Source: an uncultured Christensenella sp. (GTDB taxonomy: Bacteria; Bacillota; Clostridia; Christensenellales; UBA1242). Taken from it: a stretch of 64,000 nt of DNA. The position numbers were made by a program, and so were the translations under genes. The stretch covers positions 186,264 through 250,263 of the forward strand of contig CAJUGX010000001.1 of assembly GCA_910586385.1 (NCBI GenBank), read 5' to 3'. Below are positions 50,852-59,855 of this stretch, one piece after another (the stretch's first letter is position 1; every line of letters starts with the position of its first letter). Under the pieces are notes generated by a model, which saw nothing but the letters and a program-made list of their open reading frames with translations, was not told where the DNA came from and ran no database searches.

Positions 50852-52738
50852 ATGAAAAGAAACGATGTGTACGAAAAATACCTTCCCGTTGCCTCAAAAG
50901 TTTGTGAGGCTTATTCTCGACGCAATTTTATGTACGATGACATCGTTGAAACCGATCAGTTGAAAGTCTTGGAATTTTGTGATGAGGTTTTGCCAACACT
51001 TCAAACACAGAGTGATGAAGATATAATGTTGAAATGTTTCGAATATGTCAAAAGTGAGACAAGAAGATTTTCAAACAAAGAATATCGCCAATCAAGTTTG
51101 TTGAGCACAGAGGCCAGTGTAGGCAGAAACAAATATGGAGAATCAATTCGCACGGTTGGAGACACTTTGTGTTCCAACACAAACAAGCCTTATGACAGTT
51201 TGGAAGCGAAATATTCAAAGAAAGCTCTCAAAGAAGTTTTTGCATTGCTTCCAAAGAAGGAACTTGTGATTTTCAAAACAATCGTGTTGTCCGATCTGAC
51301 TGAATTTCAAATTGCAGAAAAATATGGATTGCCCACTGAGCAAGTTGAAGTTGTCGCAAAGAAAGTCCTCAAACAAATTTATGATGAAGCCGGACAAGAG
51401 CAGTATGAAAGGTTTGCGAAGAAAGTTTTCAAAACGAAAGCAAGGACTCTTGGACAAGTATTCAAAGACAATTTGAAATTTGTCACACCGAAACAACAAA
51501 AAATCCTCAAGCAGAGACTTCTTCTTGGCGTGTCTCCTTATAACGTTGTGGTGAATGGCGCTTCTGTGCACTATCACCAAGTATACAGAGCTGTCAAGAA
51601 AATGGCTTTCTTGTGCAACGCAAGTCCAGAACAACGAGAAGAGGCAATCACTCGTTTTGAGATCTATCACAAGAACCGAAAACTTGTGAAAGCAATCATA
51701 AAAGAGGGGGATTCTTTCTGGAAGTTTCTTTCAGAGGCTGACAGAAAAATCTTCAATTATCTCTATGTAGAAAAGAAGCTTTTCCAAGGTGTAGGCAAAG
51801 TGTTTGGGATTTCACAAATCGAACTTAGAACTGTCAGAAGAAGAATCATTTCGGTTGGGAAAAAATATTTTGCAGAAGAAAGCAAGCAAAGAGATTTATA
51901 TTTTGAAAGAAACGTAAGAAAACAAGAGTCGGAAGAACTTTTGGATTTGATTTTGAAACGAGAAGATGATTTCTTGTCGCTGCTTTCCGAAGACGATTAC
52001 AAATTTTTCAAACTTAAATTTGTTGAGAAAAAATACGTAAAAGATATGCATGAGGATTGTCAAATGGGGCGTTGCGGACTTTGGAATGCACACCTGAGAA
52101 TTTTTGGCTATGCAAAGATTTATTATTGGGGATCAGAAGAAGAGAAGCAAGCACTTGTCACCCAACTCAAAGATTTGAAGATTAAAGAAAAGCTTATAAA
52201 AACAATCAAGGCTCAAGTTGGTGAAAATAGAGTTTTGGATTTGGTTGAAAAAGAGGTCGCCGATGTTTTTGTGAAACGACACATTGAAAACAAGACTACA
52301 GATCAGATAATGCAAGAAATGAACATCACTTCCGCAACAGTTTGTAGAAGAAATGCCAAAGTTTTGGATATTGCAGACAAGATATTCAATGGGAGTGATT
52401 TTGAAAGAGAAAAGATTGTCAGCAGACTGAAGGCGGAGAGAGAACTTGAGAGACTTGTTGAATATGCGACAGAAAATCCAGAAGCGGCGGTTTTGTGGAA
52501 GGTTATTCAACCAAGAGACAAGGATATGTTTGTCAGTCACTACAAGAACGCAGAACCACTCCATTTGATAGGAGAAAGATATAATATAGAAAAGGGCAGC
52601 GTTGTTCCAAGGATAAAAAAAGTTCGAGGATATTTTGAAGCTTTTATGACGAGCGATGAGGCTGGAAGACAAAAGTTGATGAAAGATATTGCAAAAAGAA
52701 ACACGCTGCAGGATTCGAAGACAAGATCACTTCCATAA
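50852..52738 (+). CDS. sigma-70-like protein with tandem region 4-like HTH repeats
   Basis: From ATG 50852 the protein is 628 residues; the frame runs 50 codons further up through the promoter, so that extension is unlikely. Residues 1-75 resemble sigma region 2 (LPVASKVCEAYSRRNFMYDD). Residues about 126-178 resemble region 4: ALLPKKELVIFKTIVLSDLT then EFQIAEKYGLPTEQVEVVAK. The same pattern then recurs about every 80-90 residues: near 205-255, 290-340 (LSEADRKIFNYLYVEKK), 372-425 (LSEDDYKFFKLKFVEKK), 463-512 and 547-600 (IQPRDKDMFVSHYKN). That gives about six HTH-like units. It has no membrane or signal segment. It could be a transcription factor, an anti-terminator-like DNA binder or an unusual sigma factor. 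A terminator follows. Confidence 0.7.
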   Translation: MKRNDVYEKYLPVASKVCEAYSRRNFMYDDIVETDQLKVLEFCDEVLPTLQTQSDEDIMLKCFEYVKSETRRFSNKEYRQSSLLSTEASVGRNKYGESIRTVGDTLCSNTNKPYDSLEAKYSKKALKEVFALLPKKELVIFKTIVLSDLTEFQIAEKYGLPTEQVEVVAKKVLKQIYDEAGQEQYERFAKKVFKTKARTLGQVFKDNLKFVTPKQQKILKQRLLLGVSPYNVVVNGASVHYHQVYRAVKKMAFLCNASPEQREEAITRFEIYHKNRKLVKAIIKEGDSFWKFLSEADRKIFNYLYVEKKLFQGVGKVFGISQIELRTVRRRIISVGKKYFAEESKQRDLYFERNVRKQESEELLDLILKREDDFLSLLSEDDYKFFKLKFVEKKYVKDMHEDCQMGRCGLWNAHLRIFGYAKIYYWGSEEEKQALVTQLKDLKIKEKLIKTIKAQVGENRVLDLVEKEVADVFVKRHIENKTTDQIMQEMNITSATVCRRNAKVLDIADKIFNGSDFEREKIVSRLKAERELERLVEYATENPEAAVLWKVIQPRDKDMFVSHYKNAEPLHLIGERYNIEKGSVVPRIKKVRGYFEAFMTSDEAGRQKLMKDIAKRNTLQDSKTRSLP

Positions 52739-52770
52739 AAAAACATCTCATTTTAAGAGATGTTTTTTTT
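52736..52770 (+). terminator. terminator of the sigma-like gene
   Basis: ACATCTC (52743-52749) and GAGATGT (52757-52763), preceded by A-run and followed by TTTTTTT. Confidence 0.85.
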
Positions 52771-52803
52771 GTTTCAAAATTGTTGTGTAAATAGATCTCT
52801 TTT

Positions 52804-52950
52804 TCAACTTAGGAAAATGTGAAGAATGCTAAACAAAACCGCAAACACAATCAGCGGGATATAGAGTAGAGCAATGCCAGAAAATAGGAAGGTTATGCTT
52901 GGTATGATTGAAAGAGAAAGTGCACGCAGTTTTGTTTTTTTGTTGCCATT
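52804..52950 (-). pseudogene. possible remnant of a membrane-protein gene
   Basis: A 48-codon minus-strand frame has no usable start codon but encodes a hydrophobic tail (FSGIALLYIPLIVFAVLFSI) that reads like the last helices of a membrane protein. An ATG nearby is in another frame and soon hits a stop. The rest of 52771-53200 shows no gene. Decay of an older gene is one reading; chance is another. Confidence 0.25.
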
Positions 52951-53201
52951 TCAAATAAATAGCTCAAAAGACATGATACGCGAGACAAAGTGGTGCGCAA
53001 ACAGAAAGATAAACTGCGTCTCCACCTACAAAACTTGAGTCCCAATCCTCAAAACACAAACCATGCAAAAAATTGTTCCAAACCTTGAGACCTTTTCCAT
53101 AGGCTCAAAAATCCTGTTTGCGTCCCCTGCCTTAAACCCATCTTTTCACAAATATGCTATATCATTTTGCACGAAATGTCAAAACATAAAAAGAATTGAT
53201 G

Positions 53202-53232
53202 AAAAAATATGCACCAAATTTATGGTGCATAT
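53202..53232 (-). terminator. terminator of the dlt-like operon
   Basis: On the minus strand TATGCACC and GGTGCATA (53231-53224 and 53215-53208) enclose an eight-base loop and are followed by TTTTTT. Confidence 0.85.
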
Positions 53233-53250
53233 AGTTTTCTGATAGGTTTT

Positions 53251-53472
53251 TTATTTAAGTCTTTCAATCATTGCGAGCATTGCTTCAGCAGAATTGAAAT
53301 TTGCAGGGATGATATCTGCTGGTGAAATTTCAATGTCAAAAGTGTCGCAAAGTTCTGAAACAATTTCCAAAATATTCAAAGAATCCAAAACCCCGTTGTC
53401 AATGAGTTTTTTGTTGTTTACAAAATCAACATCGGGTCTGATTTCTTGCAATACCTCCAAAAGTTTATCCAT
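53251..53472 (-). CDS. acyl/aminoacyl carrier protein (DltC-like)
   Basis: The 73-residue protein has the phosphopantetheine attachment site in DNGVLDSLNILEIV, with Ser31 after the Asp. It is mostly helical and acidic, like DltC and other carrier proteins. It is the last gene of the operon, 18 bases after the decarboxylase. The operon's ligase probably loads an amino acid on this carrier. Distinguishing DltC from a general carrier needs the context, which supports the former role. Confidence 0.85.
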   Translation of the reverse strand: MDKLLEVLQEIRPDVDFVNNKKLIDNGVLDSLNILEIVSELCDTFDIEISPADIIPANFNSAEAMLAMIERLK

Positions 53473-53490
53473 AATCTCCTCCTTTATAGT

Positions 53491-54627
53491 TTATTGTTTT
53501 GAATTTATCTCGTCTGTTTTGATGGTGTCACGGACAAGCGTAAGCTTGCTCTTGTTCTTTTTGTAGATGCGAGGCATGTCTCTGCTCAAGAAGAGATAAA
53601 TCCCTTCAGTCACAGAATAAGCCCCTACTCTCAAAAATTCCAATCTATCTCCAACTTGGGCTTTGTCGAGCTGACAGTTTTTCACCAAGACATCCGCGGT
53701 TGTGCAGAGAGAGCCGCAAATCGTGTAGGACTCTTTGCCTGCCTCGCCACTGTGAGTTTTTTCATGGATGATAAATGGCAGTTTCATTGCCATCATCTGT
53801 CCATAATAGTTGAGGTGATTGATTCCGCCATCAACTATCAAATAGTTTACATCATAGTTTGTTTTCTTGTCAACTATTGTTGTGAGATAACTGCCTGCAT
53901 AAGCAACCAAAAATCTCCCAAATTCAAAGACGACTTCTCTACTCTTTGCAGATTTGAAAAGATTTTTCAAATTGTCAAGCATTGCAGCATCATCTTTTGG
54001 TGAATCGGTTTGGAAATAAGAAACTCCAAGTCCTGGACCATATTCAATTCTGTCAAGTGTGATGTTGTATTTCTTTTCGACTTCGTCAAAATAACTTATA
54101 AACTGCTCAACCTCAGACTCAATCTTTTCTTGTTTCTTTTGAGTGCCAGAATAGAGTTGCAATCCACGAATACTCACCCATTTGTTTTTCTCAGCGATTA
54201 TCTTCTCGACAGCAGGTTTATCCATTCCAAATTGATTGCCGCTTGTAAGTCTCAAACAGACATTCAAAACGATTTTGTTTTTTCGTGCTGTGTCGCAGAG
54301 AAGTTTGTATTGTGCTGGTGATTCGATTGTGTAAAGCGGCTTGTCCTTCAAAAGCGAAACAATTCTCTCGATGTCACTTTTTTCTTTGTAGACTCCAGAG
54401 AGAACAATCTTTTCGCCTGGGACACCGAGTTTTTCGCAAATTCTAAACTCACCAGGTGAGCATACCTCAAGTGCGTCAACGACATCGACCATGTCTTCAA
54501 TCAGAAATGGATTTGCCTTGACCGCATAACAAATCTTAAATTTTTCTCCAAGCTGTTTTTTGATAAATTGGACTCTGCTTCTGACTGAGTCAATGTCAAA
54601 AACAAACGCAGGTGTTTTTATATTCAT
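53491..54627 (-). CDS. fold-III PLP-dependent decarboxylase (ODC/DAPDC-like)
   Basis: The 378-residue enzyme has the alanine-racemase-like TIM barrel and C-terminal beta domain of the ornithine/diaminopimelate decarboxylase family. The PLP Lys is K37 in CYAVKANP. Other signs are LEVCSPGEFRICEKLG, the His-less RLTSGNQFGMDK segment, EYGPGLGVSY, EFGRFLVAYAGSYLT and GAYSVTEG. The catalytic Cys lies in ICGSLCTTADVL (about 308); the next residue is Thr, where lysine and ornithine decarboxylases have an acidic residue that holds the far amino group. So the substrate may not be a free diamino acid. It overlaps the ligase gene by ATGA and precedes the carrier. A carrier-bound amino acid substrate is inferred. 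Confidence 0.85.
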   Translation of the reverse strand: MNIKTPAFVFDIDSVRSRVQFIKKQLGEKFKICYAVKANPFLIEDMVDVVDALEVCSPGEFRICEKLGVPGEKIVLSGVYKEKSDIERIVSLLKDKPLYTIESPAQYKLLCDTARKNKIVLNVCLRLTSGNQFGMDKPAVEKIIAEKNKWVSIRGLQLYSGTQKKQEKIESEVEQFISYFDEVEKKYNITLDRIEYGPGLGVSYFQTDSPKDDAAMLDNLKNLFKSAKSREVVFEFGRFLVAYAGSYLTTIVDKKTNYDVNYLIVDGGINHLNYYGQMMAMKLPFIIHEKTHSGEAGKESYTICGSLCTTADVLVKNCQLDKAQVGDRLEFLRVGAYSVTEGIYLFLSRDMPRIYKKNKSKLTLVRDTIKTDEINSKQ

Positions 54628-56132
54628 ACTCCAAATTCCTCCATAAGTTTTTTACGGTTGACCTTTCCGTTTTCCGTCAGAGGCATCTCTTTGACCACAA
54701 CAATGTGGTGAGGAATCATAAATGGTGGCAACTTTGTTCTCAAGTAGATATTGATATCTGCTGATTCAACATCACTCTGGCAAAACATGAAGAGTCTTTG
54801 TCTTGCTTCGTGGAATATGCAAACTGCTCTCGAAACACCCTTGAGAGAAAGTGTGGCATTTTCGATTTCGCCTAATTCAATTCTGTGTCCCATATATTTG
54901 ATTTGATAATCCTTTCTTCCGCAGAAATGCAACAAGCCATCTTCTCCATAAAAACCGAGATCGCCTGTTTTGTACATCTTTTCTTCATAAGCAGGTTGGT
55001 CTGGATTCAAAACGAAAGCGTTTGCTGTTTCTTTTGGACTGTTGTAGTATCCAAGAGACAATGCTGTCCCCACAACACAAATTTCTCCTTGTTCGTTTGG
55101 AGTTGTTGTGGTTGTGCCATCTTCTTTGAGCAATATGATTCTTTCATTTGTGAAAGGAATTCCTATTGGAAGGGCGTCGCCTTCAAAAGGTCCGTCTGGA
55201 ACTTCATAGAAAGTGCAATTGCAAGTGATTTCTGTTGGACCATAAAGGTTTACGTATTTTACATCTGGGAGGTATTTTTTCCAATAGTTGAGTTGTTTGA
55301 TTGGCATCGCCTCTCCACTGAAGAGCACTTTCTTTATGGTTGTTGGGATTTTGTAAGAGAAAGACCTAAAACCAGAGATGATGCAAAGTGCAGAAACTGC
55401 CCAAACAAGGGTTGTCACTTTTCTTTCGCAGAGATAGTCAATCAGCACTGTTGGGAAAGAGAACTTCGCTTTTGGAATAATTTGCATGGTTGCGCCACAT
55501 TTGATTGTTGAGTAGATGTCTTTGACAGACACATCAAAATCGAATGGTGCTTGTGAGGCAAAAACTTCATTTTCATCCATACCAAATTGATAAGTAAACT
55601 CTTCGATGAAATCGATGACAGAGCGATGAGAAACAGCGATGCCTTTTGGTTCTCCTGTTGAGCCGGAAGTGAAAATGACATACAACGGATCGGTGTCAAT
55701 CTGCCTATCCCGAATGATTTCCAAGCATGAGAAATCACACTTGCTGTCAACTTTCATATTTACAACTTTTTGGGAGTCAACGAAGCTTGGGGCGGCCTCA
55801 TTGTTTGTCACAATCAAGTATGGTTGGTGCAGTTTGTTTAAGATCCTTTGTTTTCTGTCGTCGGGATGTGCGGGATTCAAAGGTACATAAAAACATCCAG
55901 CATAGACAGTCGCAAAAAATGCGACAAGCGTCTCAACGCTTTTGTTTCCAAGCACAGCAATTGGATTGCGAGGCGCAACAACTTTTGACAAATTGACAGC
56001 CATTGTCTTTGCTTTCAAAACAAAATCTTTGTATGTAATGGCTGAGTTTTCATCCGCAAATACAATTTTGTCTGGCGTTTTATTTGCGCTGTCTTCAAGC
56101 CAAGTTAAAACATTTCTAATCCTTCTAGACAT
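54624..56132 (-). CDS. amino-acid adenylating ligase (DltA-like)
   Basis: An AMP-forming ligase of 502 residues that should activate an amino acid with ATP and load it on the carrier protein. The start at 56132 follows AAGGAG; an earlier in-frame start lies before that site. Motifs: IFTSGSTGEPKGIAVSH (about 157-173), the A4 region PFDFDVSVKDIY whose Asp usually holds the alpha-amino group, NLYGPTEITCNCT, YKTGDLGFYGEDGLLHFCGRKDYQIK in parts, and ENGKVNRKKL with the C-terminal catalytic Lys. Length and motifs are close to DltA, but the amino acid (D-Ala in DltA) cannot be read with certainty. It precedes the decarboxylase. Confidence 0.88.
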   Translation of the reverse strand: MSRRIRNVLTWLEDSANKTPDKIVFADENSAITYKDFVLKAKTMAVNLSKVVAPRNPIAVLGNKSVETLVAFFATVYAGCFYVPLNPAHPDDRKQRILNKLHQPYLIVTNNEAAPSFVDSQKVVNMKVDSKCDFSCLEIIRDRQIDTDPLYVIFTSGSTGEPKGIAVSHRSVIDFIEEFTYQFGMDENEVFASQAPFDFDVSVKDIYSTIKCGATMQIIPKAKFSFPTVLIDYLCERKVTTLVWAVSALCIISGFRSFSYKIPTTIKKVLFSGEAMPIKQLNYWKKYLPDVKYVNLYGPTEITCNCTFYEVPDGPFEGDALPIGIPFTNERIILLKEDGTTTTTPNEQGEICVVGTALSLGYYNSPKETANAFVLNPDQPAYEEKMYKTGDLGFYGEDGLLHFCGRKDYQIKYMGHRIELGEIENATLSLKGVSRAVCIFHEARQRLFMFCQSDVESADINIYLRTKLPPFMIPHHIVVVKEMPLTENGKVNRKKLMEEFGV

Positions 56133-56159
56133 CTTCAATCTCCTTATTTGCAAGTCTTT

Positions 56160-57140
56160 CTATGCCCCTTGATAGTTTGGCACATTTTTCGCAATATAGT
56201 CTTTGTATTTAAGCAAATCTTCATCAAAAGTTTTTGCTTCGTCAGTCCCTCGCTTGTCTGTCAAAGAAGTGTTTTCTTTGAGCCAACCTCCAAGGTAACG
56301 GGAGGCTTTCATACTTCCCCAATAATTCAAATGGTCTCCGCTGTCACGATAATCGTGTTTGCTGTCAATCCCAATTTCATTTTTGATTTCTGGTTGATTC
56401 ATGTCGAGATATTTCAACCCGTATTCCTCAGCCAGTTTACAAGTGCCCAGGTACCATTCATAATCCCAGAATTTGATTGTTGAAATGCTAAACAAAACAA
56501 GTTCGATATCGTTCTCTTTGCAAAGATTGTAAAGTTTTACAAATCCTTCCATATAACGTTTGCTTGGTGTTGCTGGTTTCTCGTTGCCAGTGATTGTATA
56601 ACCCTTGTCTTTTGTGGCTTTTACTTTCACACTAAATTTGTTGTTTTTCAAATAGTCACGAGATATTTTGAATCCGTCTTTCCATGATGTGTGTCTGTCA
56701 TAGAATGGAAAAAGGTTCAACCACTTTGCACGATCGTCATTTCTTTTGTCAGCACGCTTGTGTTCATAAAACAAGTGTCCCACATCGTAAGCGATGACTT
56801 TCAAGGATTGTTTTTTGATGATACCTTTGATAAATTCGTATGATTCCCAAGGCATTTGCAAACTTTGTGAGCAGTTGAAGCCAGTGAATCCATACTCGTC
56901 ATAAATCTCCATTGGAGAAATTCCGCTGTATACCTTGCTGTGTCCAACATAAAGTACGTCAATTGAGTTGTCAGCTTCACCAAAGATTCTTGTGTTGTTG
57001 TATAGTCTATAGTTTTGAGTGTAGCCAGGCATTGATGGCCATATTGTAAAGTATAAAATCACAATGAGTGCGAAGCCTGCAAGAATAAACCCTGCGATTT
57101 TGGCAATATCCATTGCCCTCATTTTCTTTTCGCTGTTCAT
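56160..57140 (-). CDS. SGNH-like membrane-anchored transferase partner (DltD-like)
   Basis: Starting at the ATG 57140-57138 (after GGAGG), the protein has 326 residues: one N-terminal membrane helix (about 13-34), then an outer domain. VLYVGHSKVYSGISP (Ser68) and DSGDHLNYWG (Asp and His, about 267-272) fit the catalytic triad of SGNH proteins that work with MBOAT acyltransferases, as DltD does with DltB. The two genes are one base apart. It would receive or pass the group carried by the MBOAT protein to a surface polymer. Confidence 0.8.
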   Translation of the reverse strand: MNSEKKMRAMDIAKIAGFILAGFALIVILYFTIWPSMPGYTQNYRLYNNTRIFGEADNSIDVLYVGHSKVYSGISPMEIYDEYGFTGFNCSQSLQMPWESYEFIKGIIKKQSLKVIAYDVGHLFYEHKRADKRNDDRAKWLNLFPFYDRHTSWKDGFKISRDYLKNNKFSVKVKATKDKGYTITGNEKPATPSKRYMEGFVKLYNLCKENDIELVLFSISTIKFWDYEWYLGTCKLAEEYGLKYLDMNQPEIKNEIGIDSKHDYRDSGDHLNYWGSMKASRYLGGWLKENTSLTDKRGTDEAKTFDEDLLKYKDYIAKNVPNYQGA

Positions 57141-57141
57141 A

Positions 57142-58695
57142 CTAAAAACCTCCATACATAAATGGAACGGTGGCATATATATCGCCGTAAGCCCCAAAGA
57201 TAAGGACAATTGCTATGCCTGCAAGATAAATAAGCCATCTTGCAGGAAGCACAAGCTTGTCAATTCCATCACGAATATTGATTTTCTTTTCTTTCAATGT
57301 GTCAACAACAATCAGCACCACAACTGCAAGCACAAGCACAACAACTTCAGTCCAATCCAACCCGAGCCCCAAGAGTGAACCTTTGTAAGGTGTGAAGAGC
57401 GAACCCAAGATGTATATTGCATCGCCGAGTGTGTTTGCACCAAAGATTGTTTCGCCAACAAAGATGATAATGAGTGTTCTTATATGTCTCATTATTCGCA
57501 GATAAACTGAGTCTGGATTGATTTTCATCTTTTGCCACATTTTTTTGAACACTGGCTCCATAAGCATGCCAGCAGCAATAATCACGAAATAATAAAGCCC
57601 GTATACGATATATTTCCATTCTGGTCCGTGCCACAATCCATTGCAAAACCAAACACAAAACAACGCCACAATTGTTGGCAGTGTTTTCGTGAAATGGTTT
57701 TTGTGTTTCTTCTTGACCGCTTTGCTGAATTTCTTCATGCCGTTTGTCAATGCCACAGTGTAGAATATGTATTCCTTAAACCAAGTGCCGAGAGTGATGT
57801 GCCATCTTTGCCAAAACTCTTGAGGTCCTTTCGCAAAGAATGGTTGACGGAAGTTTTCTGGAAGCTTGATTCCAAACATTTCTGCAATACCAAGTGCGAT
57901 GTCCATAAATCCGGAGAAATCAGCATAGAGCTGAAGCGTGTATCCCAAAATGAAAAACAAACTTGCTGCACCAGAATATTCTGTTGGTGCGGATGCGATT
58001 GTGTTTACGATGAGAAAAGCTCTGTCGGCAATAACAACTTTCTTAAACAATCCCCACAAAACTCTTTGTGCGCCATGTGTGAAGTTTTTGTATTCAAATC
58101 TGTGACCCTCAACAATTTGCTTTCCGTCTTGGTCATATCTCAAGATTGGTCCCTCGATAATACTTGCGAAGAAAGTTAGAAAAGCCAAAATTTTGAATGG
58201 ATTTTTCTCAGCAGCATACTTTTTTCTGTGCACATCAACAAGATAACCAATTGCTGACAAGGTATAGAAAGAAATGCCCAAAGGCAAGAAGAGTTTCAAT
58301 GCTCTAAATTTTAAGCCTGCATGGAAAAGGTTGAGGAATGAAAAAATTGATTCTCCAAAGAAATTGAAATATTTTAAGAAAGCGAGGATTCCAAGATTAA
58401 ACAAAATCGTTATGATGATGGATGCTTTGTTTAAGCGTTTGATTTTCTTTTTTTCTGCATCAGTGATTTCTGCATTTGATGCCGCCTTGTCATTTCGTCT
58501 TTGAATGCCAAGTGCAGAAAGATAAACGCCAATTGCGGTGACAACTGCGAAAACCAAAAGATATGAATCCATAGCAACATAAAAGCCGAGGCTTACACAT
58601 AAAAGAACAATCCACCTAAATTTAAGTGGAATGATATAATAAAGTGCAAACGCCACCAAGAATGCCACCCCAATGTACAATAAAACTGTGTTCAC
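57142..58695 (-). CDS. MBOAT family acyltransferase (DltB/AlgI-like)
   Basis: A 517-residue membrane protein with about ten to twelve helices. QRWHITLGTWFKEYIFY (about 295-312) and NGLWHGPEWKY with the catalytic His (about 355) identify the membrane-bound O-acyltransferase family. The start codon is GTG, preceded by GAGG about seven bases upstream. It opens the operon MBOAT, SGNH, ligase, decarboxylase, carrier. In the dlt system DltB moves D-alanyl groups from DltC across the membrane; the parallel here is strong, but the protein is also similar to AlgI-type acetyltransferases, so the donor could differ. Confidence 0.9.
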   Translation of the reverse strand: MNTVLLYIGVAFLVAFALYYIIPLKFRWIVLLCVSLGFYVAMDSYLLVFAVVTAIGVYLSALGIQRRNDKAASNAEITDAEKKKIKRLNKASIIITILFNLGILAFLKYFNFFGESIFSFLNLFHAGLKFRALKLFLPLGISFYTLSAIGYLVDVHRKKYAAEKNPFKILAFLTFFASIIEGPILRYDQDGKQIVEGHRFEYKNFTHGAQRVLWGLFKKVVIADRAFLIVNTIASAPTEYSGAASLFFILGYTLQLYADFSGFMDIALGIAEMFGIKLPENFRQPFFAKGPQEFWQRWHITLGTWFKEYIFYTVALTNGMKKFSKAVKKKHKNHFTKTLPTIVALFCVWFCNGLWHGPEWKYIVYGLYYFVIIAAGMLMEPVFKKMWQKMKINPDSVYLRIMRHIRTLIIIFVGETIFGANTLGDAIYILGSLFTPYKGSLLGLGLDWTEVVVLVLAVVVLIVVDTLKEKKINIRDGIDKLVLPARWLIYLAGIAIVLIFGAYGDIYATVPFMYGGF

Positions 58696-58778
58696 TTCAA
58701 TCCTCTATTATGTTTCTATCAGTTTACCATACATAATCGACAGGATGCAACAAAATAACCTCTTTTCCAGCATTTTGT

Positions 58779-58819
58779 CCAAAAAAAAAGCATAGGCAGA
58801 TGCCTATACTTTCTTTTTT
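58779..58819. terminator. bidirectional terminator near the cysteine-synthase-like gene
   Basis: ATAGGCA (58792-58798) and TGCCTAT (58801-58807) form a stem with A-run on the left and CTTTCTTTTTTTT on the right. It lies between the start of the dlt-like operon and the end of the cysK-like gene, and read on the minus strand it is followed by a long T-run that would end the latter. Confidence 0.8.
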
Positions 58820-58904
58820 TTGTAAGAGAATCCTTACTTTGATGGAATGTTTGTTCACTTAGTCTTATGATTTAAGCAATTTATATTCACTATCTGCTTA
58901 TGGA

Positions 58905-59855
58905 TTATCGAGCAATTGAGAAAGAAAGCAGTTCTATTTGATTCACCAGATTGCTGTGCATTGTTTTTGCCAAGTCTGTGGATAGATATTTTTTGTTGTC
59001 GTCAGGCAAAATGGTGATGATGTTGTCTATTCCTGTTAGAACGCTGGCCAAGAAGTTTGCGCCGCTAGATATTCCTACGCCAAGCCCCAATTTTTGTGCA
59101 AGTTTTTGAGCCATACAAATGGCGTCATCGCTTTTCACACTGACGATATCATCAACAATTTGAGAGTGATAGTTGTCAGGTACTATATGGTCAGCAAGTC
59201 CTTGTATTTTGTGGGTGCCCAACAAATCATTTTGAGAAAGGAGTTTGCTTTCACTCGGCTCAAGAGCGACAACTTTGGTGCCATATTTTTCTTTTAAGTA
59301 CTGTCCAATGCCAGTAAGAGTGCCTCCTGTGCCTACGCCAGATAGAAAAGCGGGAAAGGATAAAGTCTGGTTTTCTATCTCTCTTGCGGTTGAGTTTCGA
59401 TGAGCGAGCGTGTTTATTTCGTTTTCAAATTGCAGTGGCAAGTAAGCCCCCTCTTTTTCATATTCTTTGGCTTTCGAAAAAGCGTCTTCAAAACTATCGG
59501 TCAGATCCAATGTTGCTCCATACATAGAAAGCAGTTGTTTTCTTTCGTTGCTCATAAATTTAGGCATGCAAATTATCGTTTTGATTCCTAAATTGTTCCC
59601 TATCCATGCAAGAGACAGCCCCATATTTCCGCTTGTTGTTTCACACATTGTCTGTCCCTCTTTTAATTTTCCGCAAACAACGGCGTGTTTAATCATAAAA
59701 AGTGCAGGGCGATCTTTTATGCTTCCGCTTGGATTCATCCACTCGGACTTACATTGAATGCTCGACTCGTGGCCTTTATAACGACATTTTATTGTGATAA
59801 GTGGAGTGTGTCCTATAAATTTCTCCAATTCGTTTATCTTTTCAAGTATTCTCAT
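58905..59855 (-). CDS. cysteine synthase-like PLP enzyme
   Basis: A fold-II PLP enzyme of the cysteine synthase/cystathionine beta-synthase family, 316 residues. It has NPSGSIKDRPALFMI with the PLP Lys (about 47), ETTSGNMGLSLAW, SGVGTGGTLTGIGQYLKEK and GVGISSGANFLA. O-acetylserine sulfhydrylase is the most common activity. The C-terminus is a little short. The ATG is at 59855-59853. TATAAT (minus strand 59868-59863) ends seven bases before it and there is no ribosome binding site, but no good -35 box is visible. Confidence 0.88.
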   Translation of the reverse strand: MRILEKINELEKFIGHTPLITIKCRYKGHESSIQCKSEWMNPSGSIKDRPALFMIKHAVVCGKLKEGQTMCETTSGNMGLSLAWIGNNLGIKTIICMPKFMSNERKQLLSMYGATLDLTDSFEDAFSKAKEYEKEGAYLPLQFENEINTLAHRNSTAREIENQTLSFPAFLSGVGTGGTLTGIGQYLKEKYGTKVVALEPSESKLLSQNDLLGTHKIQGLADHIVPDNYHSQIVDDIVSVKSDDAICMAQKLAQKLGLGVGISSGANFLASVLTGIDNIITILPDDNKKYLSTDLAKTMHSNLVNQIELLSFSIAR

